Shown here piece by piece: positions 1 to 5,487 of a stretch of 5,487 nt of DNA. The notes below the pieces were generated by a model. The model searched no databases, was not told the origin of the DNA, and worked only from the letters and a program-made list of their open reading frames with translations. The DNA comes from Anaerolineae bacterium (GTDB lineage: Bacteria; Chloroflexota; Anaerolineae; 4572-78; NAK82), in the NCBI GenBank assembly GCA_030598425.1, contig JAUVPY010000218.1, positions 1 to 5,487 of the forward strand. Reading direction: 5' to 3'. The first letter of the stretch is position 1, and each line of letters opens with the position of its first letter. Made by a program: the position numbers and the translations under genes.

Positions 1-545
1 CGGGAGGAATCGCGGCGATCGCATCTGCCTTTTTCCTGCTGCTGGCCGTACAAAACGGTCAGTATCTGGTGGGTGTATTGTCGGCGGCCCTGCTGGGAGC
101 CAGTTTCGGCTTTCTGGTGTATAACTTTAATCCGGCTACCATCTTCATGGGCGACACCGGCAGCCTGTTCCTCGGGTTCATGTTGGCCGCCGCGGGCATC
201 AAACTCCGCTTCCCTAACAACGACGATGCCATCACCTGGATGGTGCCTGTGCTTGTGCTGGGCGTCCCCATCTTCGATACCACCCTGGTCGTCTTTTCGC
301 GCATCCGGCGTGGATTGCACCCGGCGACGCCGGGCAAAGATCACACCTCACACCGGCTGGTTCGCATGGGATTCACCCAGCGCGAGGCGGTGATGGCTCT
401 CTACCTGGTAGGTGGTATGCTGGGCCTGGTTGCCGTTTTTGTTACCCAGGCGGATTTGATTGAAGCCTATCTTTTTGGCGCGTCGGTGTTTCTGGCAGCA
501 TTGTGGGGCATCTGGCGGATGGAACGAGTTCCGCTTGATCAGTGA
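1..545 (+). CDS. Polyprenyl-phosphate HexNAc-1-phosphate transferase, MraY/WecA/TagO-like, 5' truncated
   Basis: This is the C-terminal about 180 residues of an integral membrane enzyme that transfers a sugar-1-phosphate from a UDP-sugar to undecaprenyl phosphate, the first lipid-linked step of surface-glycan or wall-polymer synthesis. The frame is open from the first bases ([11 protein letters not shown], resembling the end of the family's DGLxxGIAA segment), so the real start is upstream; the GTG at 69 is internal. Visible family signatures are [12 protein letters not shown] (144-179, with the conserved Asp at 153-155), PIFDT (267-281) and a basic loop ending HTSHR (342-356), which corresponds to the HxxHR motif of WecA-type enzymes. 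About six hydrophobic stretches of membrane-span length alternate with short loops. The protein ends at TGA 543-545. Family membership is firm. The exact sugar (GlcNAc or another HexNAc) is inference, supported by the UDP-HexNAc dehydrogenase gene directly downstream. Confidence 0.9.
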   Translation, partial: GGIAAIASAFFLLLAVQNGQYLVGVLSAALLGASFGFLVYNFNPATIFMGDTGSLFLGFMLAAAGIKLRFPNNDDAITWMVPVLVLGVPIFDTTLVVFSRIRRGLHPATPGKDHTSHRLVRMGFTQREAVMALYLVGGMLGLVAVFVTQADLIEAYLFGASVFLAALWGIWRMERVPLDQ

Positions 546-550
546 GGTGA
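544..550 (+). promoter_or_regulatory. Ribosome binding site of the UDP-HexNAc dehydrogenase gene
   Basis: GAGGTGA lies 7 nt before the GTG start at 558 and overlaps the TGA stop of the upstream transferase gene (543-545). It supports the GTG start and suggests that the two genes are co-transcribed and possibly translationally coupled. Confidence 0.7.
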
Positions 551-557
551 TTTTTCA

Positions 558-1901
558 GTGAAGACTCTGGAGCAAAAGATCGGCGACCAGTCCGCACGCG
601 TGACGGTCATCGGTTTGGGATACGTGGGTCTCCCTCTGGCCGTGGGGCTGAGCAAAGCCGGTTTCCAGGTGACCGGTGTGGACCTGGATTCGAGCAAGCT
701 TGAGTCGCTGGAACGCGGGGAAAGTTACATCTCTGATGTGCCGAGCGAAGACCTGGCCCCTTTGGTCGCCGAAGGGCGCTTGTGGACCAGCGCCGATTAT
801 GATGTGCTCAACAAGGCGGATGCCGTCTTCATTTGCGTCCCAACCCCCTTCAACTCGATGCGAGCGCCAGATCTCTCCTTCGTTGAGAACGCAGCCCATG
901 GCATCGCATCCCGGCTACACGCTGGCCAATTGGTCGTGCTCCAGAGCACCACCTACCCCGGCACCACCGAAGAGGTAGTGCAACCGATTCTGGAAGGCTC
1001 GGGATTCAAGGCTGGCCAGGATTTCCACCTGGCTTTTTCGCCCGAGCGGATTGACCCTGGCAACCGGCAGTTCACCGTGGAGAACACCCCTAAAGTGGTG
1101 GGGGGCGTCACGCCGGAGTGCGCGCGACTGGCGGGGGCCTTGCTGGCTCACCTGATGGCCAAGATCCACCTGGTCTCGTCGCCGCGGGCGGCCGAGATGA
1201 CCAAGCTGCTCGAAAACATCTATCGCAGCGTGAACATCGCGTTGGTCAACGAGCTGATGCTGCTGGCCGAGCGTATGAACATTGACATCTGGGAGGTCAT
1301 TGAGGCGGCCAAAACCAAACCCTTCGGTTTTATGCCCTTCTATCCTGGACCCGGCGTTGGCGGTCATTGCATCCCGGTGGACCCATACTACCTGTCGTGG
1401 AAGGCGCGTGAGTACGACTTTTATACCAAGTTCATCGAGCTGGCCGCCGAGGTGAACAGTGAGATGCCTTACCACACGGTGCAGAAGGTGATCCAGGGGC
1501 TCAACCAACGGGGGCGATCTATCAAAGAAGCAAGTGTGTTGGTGCTTGGTGTTGCGTTCAAGCCGGACATAGACGACGCACGTAACTCGCCAGCGGAGCG
1601 GGTGATCGAACTTCTATTAAAGGAAGGGGCCCAGGTCAGCTACCACGATCCCCACGTGCCCCACTTCGAGGTGGGGGGCGACGTTTTTTTGCGTGAGGGG
1701 GCGCAATTTGAGTCGGTGCCAATCGCGCCCGAAGTACTGACCCAGACCGATTGCGTGGTTATCGTCACCGGTCACGCTGATGTCGATTACGATCAGGTTG
1801 TGGAACACGCCCAGCTCGTGATCGACGCAGTGAACGCCACTCGAGACGTACGCAATGGGCGTGACAAGATCGTTCGGTTGGGTGGGATGGCCTCAGGATA
1901 A
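558..1901 (+). CDS. wbpA: UDP-N-acetyl-D-glucosamine 6-dehydrogenase (WbpA type)
   Basis: A complete 447-residue nucleotide-sugar dehydrogenase, predicted to oxidise UDP-GlcNAc to UDP-GlcNAc uronate with two NAD+ in the cytoplasm. The N-terminal Rossmann domain has GLGYVG at residues 19-24, with Asp42 placed to bind NAD ribose. It is followed by CVPTP, STTYPGTTEE and SPERIDPGN (Glu163). The central helical domain carries MTKLLEN with Lys216 and Asn220. The catalytic cysteine is Cys271 in GVGGHCIPVDPYYL. The C-terminal UDP-binding domain begins near residue 325 (VLVLGVAFKP, then DDARNSP with Arg342). The order and wording of motifs (KPFGFxPxYPGPG, AEMTKLLENI, SDPHVP-like YHDPHVPHF) follow Pseudomonas WbpA more closely than UDP-glucose dehydrogenase, and the length is close to that of WbpA (about 436). 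The start is GTG at 558, chosen for its ribosome site and for an N-terminus that lines up with WbpA. A UDP-ManNAc or UDP-GalNAc substrate cannot be excluded. All key residues are intact. Confidence 0.93.
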   Translation: MKTLEQKIGDQSARVTVIGLGYVGLPLAVGLSKAGFQVTGVDLDSSKLESLERGESYISDVPSEDLAPLVAEGRLWTSADYDVLNKADAVFICVPTPFNSMRAPDLSFVENAAHGIASRLHAGQLVVLQSTTYPGTTEEVVQPILEGSGFKAGQDFHLAFSPERIDPGNRQFTVENTPKVVGGVTPECARLAGALLAHLMAKIHLVSSPRAAEMTKLLENIYRSVNIALVNELMLLAERMNIDIWEVIEAAKTKPFGFMPFYPGPGVGGHCIPVDPYYLSWKAREYDFYTKFIELAAEVNSEMPYHTVQKVIQGLNQRGRSIKEASVLVLGVAFKPDIDDARNSPAERVIELLLKEGAQVSYHDPHVPHFEVGGDVFLREGAQFESVPIAPEVLTQTDCVVIVTGHADVDYDQVVEHAQLVIDAVNATRDVRNGRDKIVRLGGMASG

Positions 1902-1919
1902 GGCCCAAAGGGTTGCGGC

Positions 1920-3074
1920 CTAGATGACCTTCCCCAAGATCTCCGTCAGTTCCTCATCCGTCAACAGAATGGGGTTCCCCTTCATACTGCTCGCCTTGCG
2001 GGCCTTCTTCACCACGGTCGGGAAATCGTCCTCAGTAAGCCCAAAATCAGACAGCGGCGACACGTCCAAAGCCTGGCAAAGGTCTTGTATCCAGGCGACA
2101 CCATCGTTCGCCCGGGCTGCGCCCTTTCCCGTCAAGAGCTGAGCCACCTCGTCGTACCGGGCCAAGGCTGGCGAGTCAGGCATACGCGCTTGCAGGGCGC
2201 GTACATTGGCCTCCATGACGTGCGGCAGCAGCCGAGCACATATGGTCCCATGGGGTGCGGGAAAAAGGCCCCCCAGCGGACCGGCAAAGCCGTGCACGGC
2301 TCCCAACTTGGCGTTGGCCAGCGCCAGCCCACCAAAAAGACTCACCAGCGCCATGTCCTGGCGCGCCTCCGCGTCGCGACCATCCTCGTAAGCGCGCCGC
2401 AGCGAGCGGGCAGCCCGTCCCAGGCCCTCACGGCATATCCCGTCTGTCATTGGGTTGGCCTGGTTGGAGACGTATGGCTCCAGAACCTGGGTGAGTGCGT
2501 CCAGGCCCGTGCTGGCGGTGACGGCCGGCGGCATCGAATACGTTAACTCAGGATCCACCACGGCCAGGCGGGGAAGCATCGACGGACTGCGCAGGCTGAC
2601 CTTAACCTGGTGCTCAGGCGAGGCCAGCACCGCGTTACGTGTGACCTCCGAGCCCGTGCCAGCCGTGGTGGGAACCGCGATGTAGGGCGCCGAAGGGTGG
2701 GCCAGTGGATTTCCACGGCCGATCACCTCCAGGTAGTCGAAAAGATCACCTTTGTTGGTCATCAACGCCGCAATCGCCTTACCGGCATCCAAGACGCTCC
2801 CGCCCCCGATGCCGATTACAAAATCACACTGGGTCTCGCGAGCGCGCTCCACGCCAGCCAGGGCCAAATCGGTCGTCGGCTCCCCAGGCACGTTAGCCAG
2901 GACGGATTCCACCCGATGCTCCTTCAAACCCTCCAGGAGGGGTGCAGCACGTTCCGCGCTGCGGCCGGTGACCACAAAGGCACGTTTTCCCATCCCAAGC
3001 GCCAGTGATGCGACTTCCTGCAATGTGCCTGGGCCAAACAAGATGCGCGTGGCAGTGGCAAATTCAAACCTCAT
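1920..3074 (-). CDS. Iron-containing (group III) alcohol dehydrogenase with a substituted metal ligand
   Basis: A complete 384-residue member of the Fe-ADH family, which interconverts alcohols and aldehydes or ketones with NAD(P)(H) in the cytoplasm. The N-terminal nucleotide-binding domain shows GGGSVLDAGKAIA (residues 90-102) and PTTAGTGSEVT (135-145), both family hallmarks. The C-terminal helical domain holds the metal site. By comparison with E. coli FucO (Asp196, His200, His263, His277), the equivalents here are Asp192, Gln196, His261 and His275, so one histidine is replaced by glutamine. The position matching FucO His267 is Gly265 (HGFAGPLGG). The ATG at 3072-3074 is chosen because AGGAGG sits 8 nt upstream and the protein then begins MRFEFATATRILFGPG, the usual family N-terminus. 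The frame stays open upstream to 3152, but those 26 codons (MPEKVRLCLRHRC...) look like leader sequence. The gene follows the glycoside hydrolase gene on the same strand after 182 bp and converges on the plus-strand dehydrogenase with an 18-bp gap. The substrate is unknown. Confidence 0.92.
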   Translation of the reverse strand: MRFEFATATRILFGPGTLQEVASLALGMGKRAFVVTGRSAERAAPLLEGLKEHRVESVLANVPGEPTTDLALAGVERARETQCDFVIGIGGGSVLDAGKAIAALMTNKGDLFDYLEVIGRGNPLAHPSAPYIAVPTTAGTGSEVTRNAVLASPEHQVKVSLRSPSMLPRLAVVDPELTYSMPPAVTASTGLDALTQVLEPYVSNQANPMTDGICREGLGRAARSLRRAYEDGRDAEARQDMALVSLFGGLALANAKLGAVHGFAGPLGGLFPAPHGTICARLLPHVMEANVRALQARMPDSPALARYDEVAQLLTGKGAARANDGVAWIQDLCQALDVSPLSDFGLTEDDFPTVVKKARKASSMKGNPILLTDEELTEILGKVI

Positions 3075-3080
3075 GACGAA

Positions 3081-3088
3081 CTCCTCCT
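3081..3088 (-). promoter_or_regulatory. Strong ribosome binding site of the alcohol dehydrogenase gene
   Basis: The minus strand reads AGGAGGAG here. The AGGAGG core (3083-3088) is 8 nt from the ATG at 3074-3072. It decides the start codon in favour of MRFEF over the 26-codon upstream extension. Confidence 0.85.
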
Positions 3089-3175
3089 GACACAGCAAGC
3101 CGGGGTTCCACCTGCATCTATGGCGCAGGCACAGGCGAACTTTTTCGGGCATTGTCCTGGACTTGTTAAGGCGAA

Positions 3176-3189
3176 TTGAACTTGTTCAA
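3176..3189. promoter_or_regulatory. Palindromic operator-like site 1, TTGAACTTGTTCAA
   Basis: A perfect inverted repeat with 6-bp arms TTGAAC and GTTCAA around a TT centre. It is formed across the junction of two tandem units and lies about 100 bp upstream of the alcohol dehydrogenase start. Its form suits a dimeric repressor or activator. I cannot match it to a known regulator's consensus, so the operator role is inference. Confidence 0.5.
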
Positions 3190-3194
3190 ACGAC

Positions 3195-3208
3195 TTGAAC
3201 TTGTTCAA
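3195..3208. promoter_or_regulatory. Palindromic operator-like site 2, TTGAACTTGTTCAA
   Basis: An identical copy of the 14-bp palindrome, with arms extended to 7 bp by flanking C and G (3194-3209). It is separated from site 1 by ACGAC. The centres are 19 bp apart, near two helical turns, so two bound dimers would sit on roughly the same face of the DNA. This favours cooperative binding, but the role is inferred from geometry alone. Confidence 0.5.
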
Positions 3209-3256
3209 GCGTTGTCCTCAATAAGTTAAGGGCTCCGGCTCATTTTCAACGCAGGC

Positions 3257-5487
3257 TCATTCTCTACCGCGGTCTTGGATCAACTTGGCCACGAGCGCGG
3301 TCCAGCCGGTCTGATGGCTGGCTCCAAGCCCAGCCCCGCTGTCGCCGTGGAAGTATTCGTAGAAGAGGATATGATCGCGCCAATGCGGATCGGTTTGGAA
3401 GTACGCGACATCGCCGAAGAATGGACGCCCCCCATTTTCCTCCCCGTTGCGCAGGAAGATGCGCGCCAAGCGCCGGCACACCTCGTCGGCGGCCGCATCC
3501 AACGTGAGCCGGACCCCTGAGCCGCTTGGCACCTCGACCGTGAATTCGTCACGATAATGGTGATAATGCTTGCGCAGCGCCTCGATCATCAGATAGTTGA
3601 TGGGGAACCAAATCGGGCCGCGCCAATTCGAGTTGCCGCCAAACAGGCCGGTACGAGACTCGCCCGGCTCGTAAGCGACGGTGTAAATCTGGTCATCAAC
3701 ATGAAAAGTGTATGGGTGCGTTGCGTGGTGCCGGGAGAGCGACCGCAGGCCATACTCCGACAGGAATTCACCACTATCAAACATCCGGGGCAAAATGCGC
3801 TCCAGCTTCTCTTGGTCCACCATAGCCAGGAAACGGTGGCCATCGTGACCAGAAGCGGCCAGCGAAGTGATGTTGTTGATCAGGTGCGGACGATACTTAA
3901 TAAACCACTCCATGCGTCGCCGGAAGCGAGGCAGTTTCTCCAACAGGTCAGGCTCAATGCTCTCCACCGCGAACAACGGTATCAGGCCGACAAAAGAGCG
4001 AATCTTGAGCGGTATGTGCGTGCCGTCGGGACTGTGGATCGCGTCGTAAAAGAAGCCATCCTCCGGGTCCCAGAGACTTACGCCGTGACCGCCCATATCG
4101 TAGATAGCGTTGGCGATATAGATGAAATGCTCAAAAAACTTGGTAGCCACGTCCTCGTAGACCGGATCGGATCGGGCCAGTTCCAGGGCGATGGAAAGCA
4201 TATTGAGGCAATACATGCCCATCCAGGCAGTGCCATCGGCCTGCTCCAGGTAGCCGCCGGTGGGCAGAGGTGCGCTGCGGTCGAAGACGCCGACGTTGTC
4301 CAAGCCCAGAAACCCTCCCTGGAAGACGTTATTTCCCTCGGCGTCCTTGCGATTGACCCACCAGGTGAAATTGAGCATCAGCTTGTGGAAGGCGCGGGCC
4401 AGGAAAGCGGTGTCCGCATAGCCGGTCAGGTCACGGGTGATCTGATATACTTGCCAGGCAGCCCAGGCGTGTACCGGCGGGTTTACGTCGTCCAGGGCCC
4501 ACTCATAGGCAGGGAGTTGGCCATTAGGGTGCATATACCACTCACGCAGCAGCAGCATGATCTGGCGCTTGGCCCACTCGGGGTCGATCATGGCGATAGG
4601 AATTGTGTGGAAGGCCAGGTCCCAGGCTGCGTACCACGGGTACTCCCACTTGTCGGGCATAGAGAGTACATCCAAGTTGTAGATATGGGTCCAGTGTGCG
4701 TTGCGCCCGCGGACTCGGGACTCGGGCGGTTTCGGTTGGCCCGGATCTCCCTTGAGCCAAAGTTCAATGCTGTAGTGATAAAATTGCTTGCTCCACAGCA
4801 ACCCGGCGAAGGACTGGCGCTGGACACGTCGCTCGTCCTCACTCAGGTCGGGGCGTTGGATGGCGGCGTAGAACTCGTCGGCCTCCTGGAGGCGCTGGGA
4901 GAAGATAGCGTCGAAGTCGGCAAAGGCTTCAGCCTGCGACACGTTCGCGAAACGTACGCGAACGGTAAAAGTCTCACCAGGCGCGAGGGTCGTCTCGAAG
5001 TGCGCAGCCACCTTGGTGCCTTTGCCTTCGGGGTTCACCCGGTCTGCACGTCCGTGGACGACGGCCTCGTTGATGCCATCCTTTACATAGGGCGAAGGAT
5101 TGGGCGAGTTGAACAGACGCTCAGCGTTGGTGTCGTTCTCGGTGAACAATAGCAGAGGCGACGCCTGGGCGCGGGCGACGCCATCCACGTACCACCAACG
5201 CTCACCGATATGCCGGGCCTGTGCATACACGCTGACTCCGTCGATGGCACGCAGCTCAGGGCGCGGGCGATCATAGCCCCAGGCCCAACTATTTCGGTAC
5301 CACAAGTGGGGCAGGACGTGGATGGGGGCGGGATCAGGCCCGCGGTTGACCACCGAAATACGGCACAGGATGTCCTCCTGGTCGGCCTTGGCGTACTCGA
5401 CGAAGACGTCGAAGTAACGATTTAGCTCAAAGGCCTCGCGCAGTGCATCTATCAACTCGAACTCGGGCGATTCGCGCCCGTGGCGCC
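3257..5487 (-). CDS. GH63/MGH1-like glycoside hydrolase ("glucosidase" family), 5' truncated
   Basis: The last 742 residues of a large glycoside hydrolase. The frame is open to the window edge and reads RHGRESPEFELID ahead of the TTG at 5455-5453, as expected for this family, so that TTG is internal. Relatives are usually about 880-900 residues, so roughly 140 are missing. The first about 230 visible residues form the N-terminal beta-rich domain (RYFDVFVEYAK, LPHLWYRNSWAWG). The rest is the (alpha/alpha)6 barrel: KWEYPWYAAWDLAFH, FLGLDNVGVFDRSAPLPTGG, SNWRGPIWFPINYL (WRGPIW at 3608-3625) and YEYFHGDSGAGLGASHQTGW near the C-terminus. By analogy with GH63 enzymes, Asp at 4619-4621 (AAWD) is the likely general acid and Glu at 3356-3358 (YEYF) the likely general base; this is inference. 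No signal peptide can be judged. The family is annotated as glucosidase, but the substrate is not established here. Alpha-glucosidic or mannosidic compounds, including glycosylated solutes, are candidates. Confidence 0.88.
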   Translation of the reverse strand, partial: RHGRESPEFELIDALREAFELNRYFDVFVEYAKADQEDILCRISVVNRGPDPAPIHVLPHLWYRNSWAWGYDRPRPELRAIDGVSVYAQARHIGERWWYVDGVARAQASPLLLFTENDTNAERLFNSPNPSPYVKDGINEAVVHGRADRVNPEGKGTKVAAHFETTLAPGETFTVRVRFANVSQAEAFADFDAIFSQRLQEADEFYAAIQRPDLSEDERRVQRQSFAGLLWSKQFYHYSIELWLKGDPGQPKPPESRVRGRNAHWTHIYNLDVLSMPDKWEYPWYAAWDLAFHTIPIAMIDPEWAKRQIMLLLREWYMHPNGQLPAYEWALDDVNPPVHAWAAWQVYQITRDLTGYADTAFLARAFHKLMLNFTWWVNRKDAEGNNVFQGGFLGLDNVGVFDRSAPLPTGGYLEQADGTAWMGMYCLNMLSIALELARSDPVYEDVATKFFEHFIYIANAIYDMGGHGVSLWDPEDGFFYDAIHSPDGTHIPLKIRSFVGLIPLFAVESIEPDLLEKLPRFRRRMEWFIKYRPHLINNITSLAASGHDGHRFLAMVDQEKLERILPRMFDSGEFLSEYGLRSLSRHHATHPYTFHVDDQIYTVAYEPGESRTGLFGGNSNWRGPIWFPINYLMIEALRKHYHHYRDEFTVEVPSGSGVRLTLDAAADEVCRRLARIFLRNGEENGGRPFFGDVAYFQTDPHWRDHILFYEYFHGDSGAGLGASHQTGWTALVAKLIQDRGRE

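Larger units (their letters stand above)
3139..3230. repeat. Short tandem repeat array, 19-22 bp units, upstream of the alcohol dehydrogenase gene
   Basis: Units begin at 3139 (22 bp), 3161 (19 bp), 3180 (19 bp) and 3199 (22 bp), with a degenerate fifth from 3221. Three units begin ACTTGTT, at 3161, 3180 and 3199, exactly 19 bp apart; the first begins ACTTTTT. The second and third units match at 15 of 19 positions, and the first and fourth at 16 of 22, sharing TTGTCCT (3152-3158 and 3212-3218). GTTAAGG recurs at 3165-3171 and 3225-3231. Both of these pairs are 60 bp apart, so there is also a 60-bp higher-order period. G+C in 3161-3198 is about 37%, well below the neighbouring genes. The array occupies half of the 182-bp gap (3075-3256). 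The rest holds the leader of the dehydrogenase gene and about 25 bp after the hydrolase stop. I see no clear -35/-10 promoter and no intrinsic terminator in this gap. Confidence 0.75.

Noticed and set aside
69..71. GTG as the start of the membrane transferase
   Set aside because: The frame is open to base 1 and reads [14 protein letters not shown], which belongs to the family core. A start at 69 would remove the first visible membrane segment and the catalytic part upstream.
915..1508. Minus-strand open frame of 197 codons inside the UDP-HexNAc dehydrogenase gene
   Set aside because: It is in codon-aligned antisense register to an unmistakable WbpA-type gene, and its product is composition-biased with no known motif.
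1901..1921. AGGCC/GGCCT inverted repeat as a bidirectional terminator
   Set aside because: The stem is 5 bp with an 11-nt loop and lacks a T-run on either strand, which is too weak to call.
3111..3129. CCTGC/GCAGG hairpin in the leader of the alcohol dehydrogenase as a riboswitch or attenuator
   Set aside because: It is only a 5-bp stem with a 9-nt loop, and there is no alternative pairing with the ribosome site or any known riboswitch core.
3075..3152. Upstream extension of the alcohol dehydrogenase to a start at 3152
   Set aside because: The 26 extra residues do not resemble family N-termini, and the AGGAGG site is correctly spaced only for the ATG at 3074.
3176..3208. LexA/SOS boxes or CRISPR repeats
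   Set aside because: The arms resemble GAAC/GTTC, but the spacing is 2 nt, not the 4 nt of Gram-positive SOS boxes. The units are contiguous, short and without spacers, so they are not a CRISPR array.
3143..3256. Sigma-70 promoter for the alcohol dehydrogenase on the minus strand
   Set aside because: TTGAAA/TTGAAC hexamers are present, but none has a convincing -10 at 16-18 bp. The best pairing matches only three of six -10 bases.
3557..5152. Plus-strand open frame of 531 codons antisense to the glycoside hydrolase
   Set aside because: It reads the same triplets as the hydrolase codons in reverse. In G+C-rich genes this register stays open because stops require rare TTA, CTA or TCA sense codons. 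The translation has no recognisable domain, while the minus strand is a clear enzyme family.
5453..5455. TTG as the start of the glycoside hydrolase
   Set aside because: The frame continues upstream to the window edge with residues (ESPEFE) typical of the interior of this family, so the gene is truncated and does not start here.

Overview
The window looks like a piece of a moderately G+C-rich bacterial chromosome. Several proteins resemble versions I associate with Chloroflexota (Anaerolineae-like), but this is an impression from protein style. No rRNA or other marker gene is present to fix the taxon. All four genes can be assigned to a family. I see no tRNA, rRNA, CRISPR array, insertion sequence or phage gene.

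Left part, plus strand (1-1901): a two-gene unit for surface-glycan synthesis. The first gene is the C-terminal part of a membrane-bound polyprenyl-phosphate sugar-1-phosphate transferase (MraY/WecA/TagO superfamily); its start lies outside the window. Twelve bases after its stop comes a complete WbpA-type UDP-N-acetylglucosamine 6-dehydrogenase, whose ribosome binding site overlaps the stop of the first gene. Together they would load a HexNAc-1-phosphate onto a lipid carrier and supply an N-acetylated uronic acid donor for a cell-surface polysaccharide.

Right part, minus strand (5487-1920): a GH63/MGH1-like glycoside hydrolase ("glucosidase" family), truncated at its N-terminus by the window edge, is followed after a 182-bp gap by a complete iron-containing alcohol dehydrogenase. 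The dehydrogenase ends only 18 bp from the stop of the plus-strand dehydrogenase, so the two transcription units converge. These two genes fit carbohydrate turnover better than glycan assembly, but no common pathway can be read from the sequence.

The most unusual element is the 182-bp gap (3075-3256). It holds a short array of 19-22 bp tandem units, two of which create perfect TTGAAC-TT-GTTCAA palindromes whose centres are exactly 19 bp apart. The array lies upstream of the alcohol dehydrogenase and is a plausible binding site for an unidentified regulator. The second point of interest is that the alcohol dehydrogenase has Gln at a position that is normally a metal-binding His. I found no clear sign of a wholly new multi-gene system.
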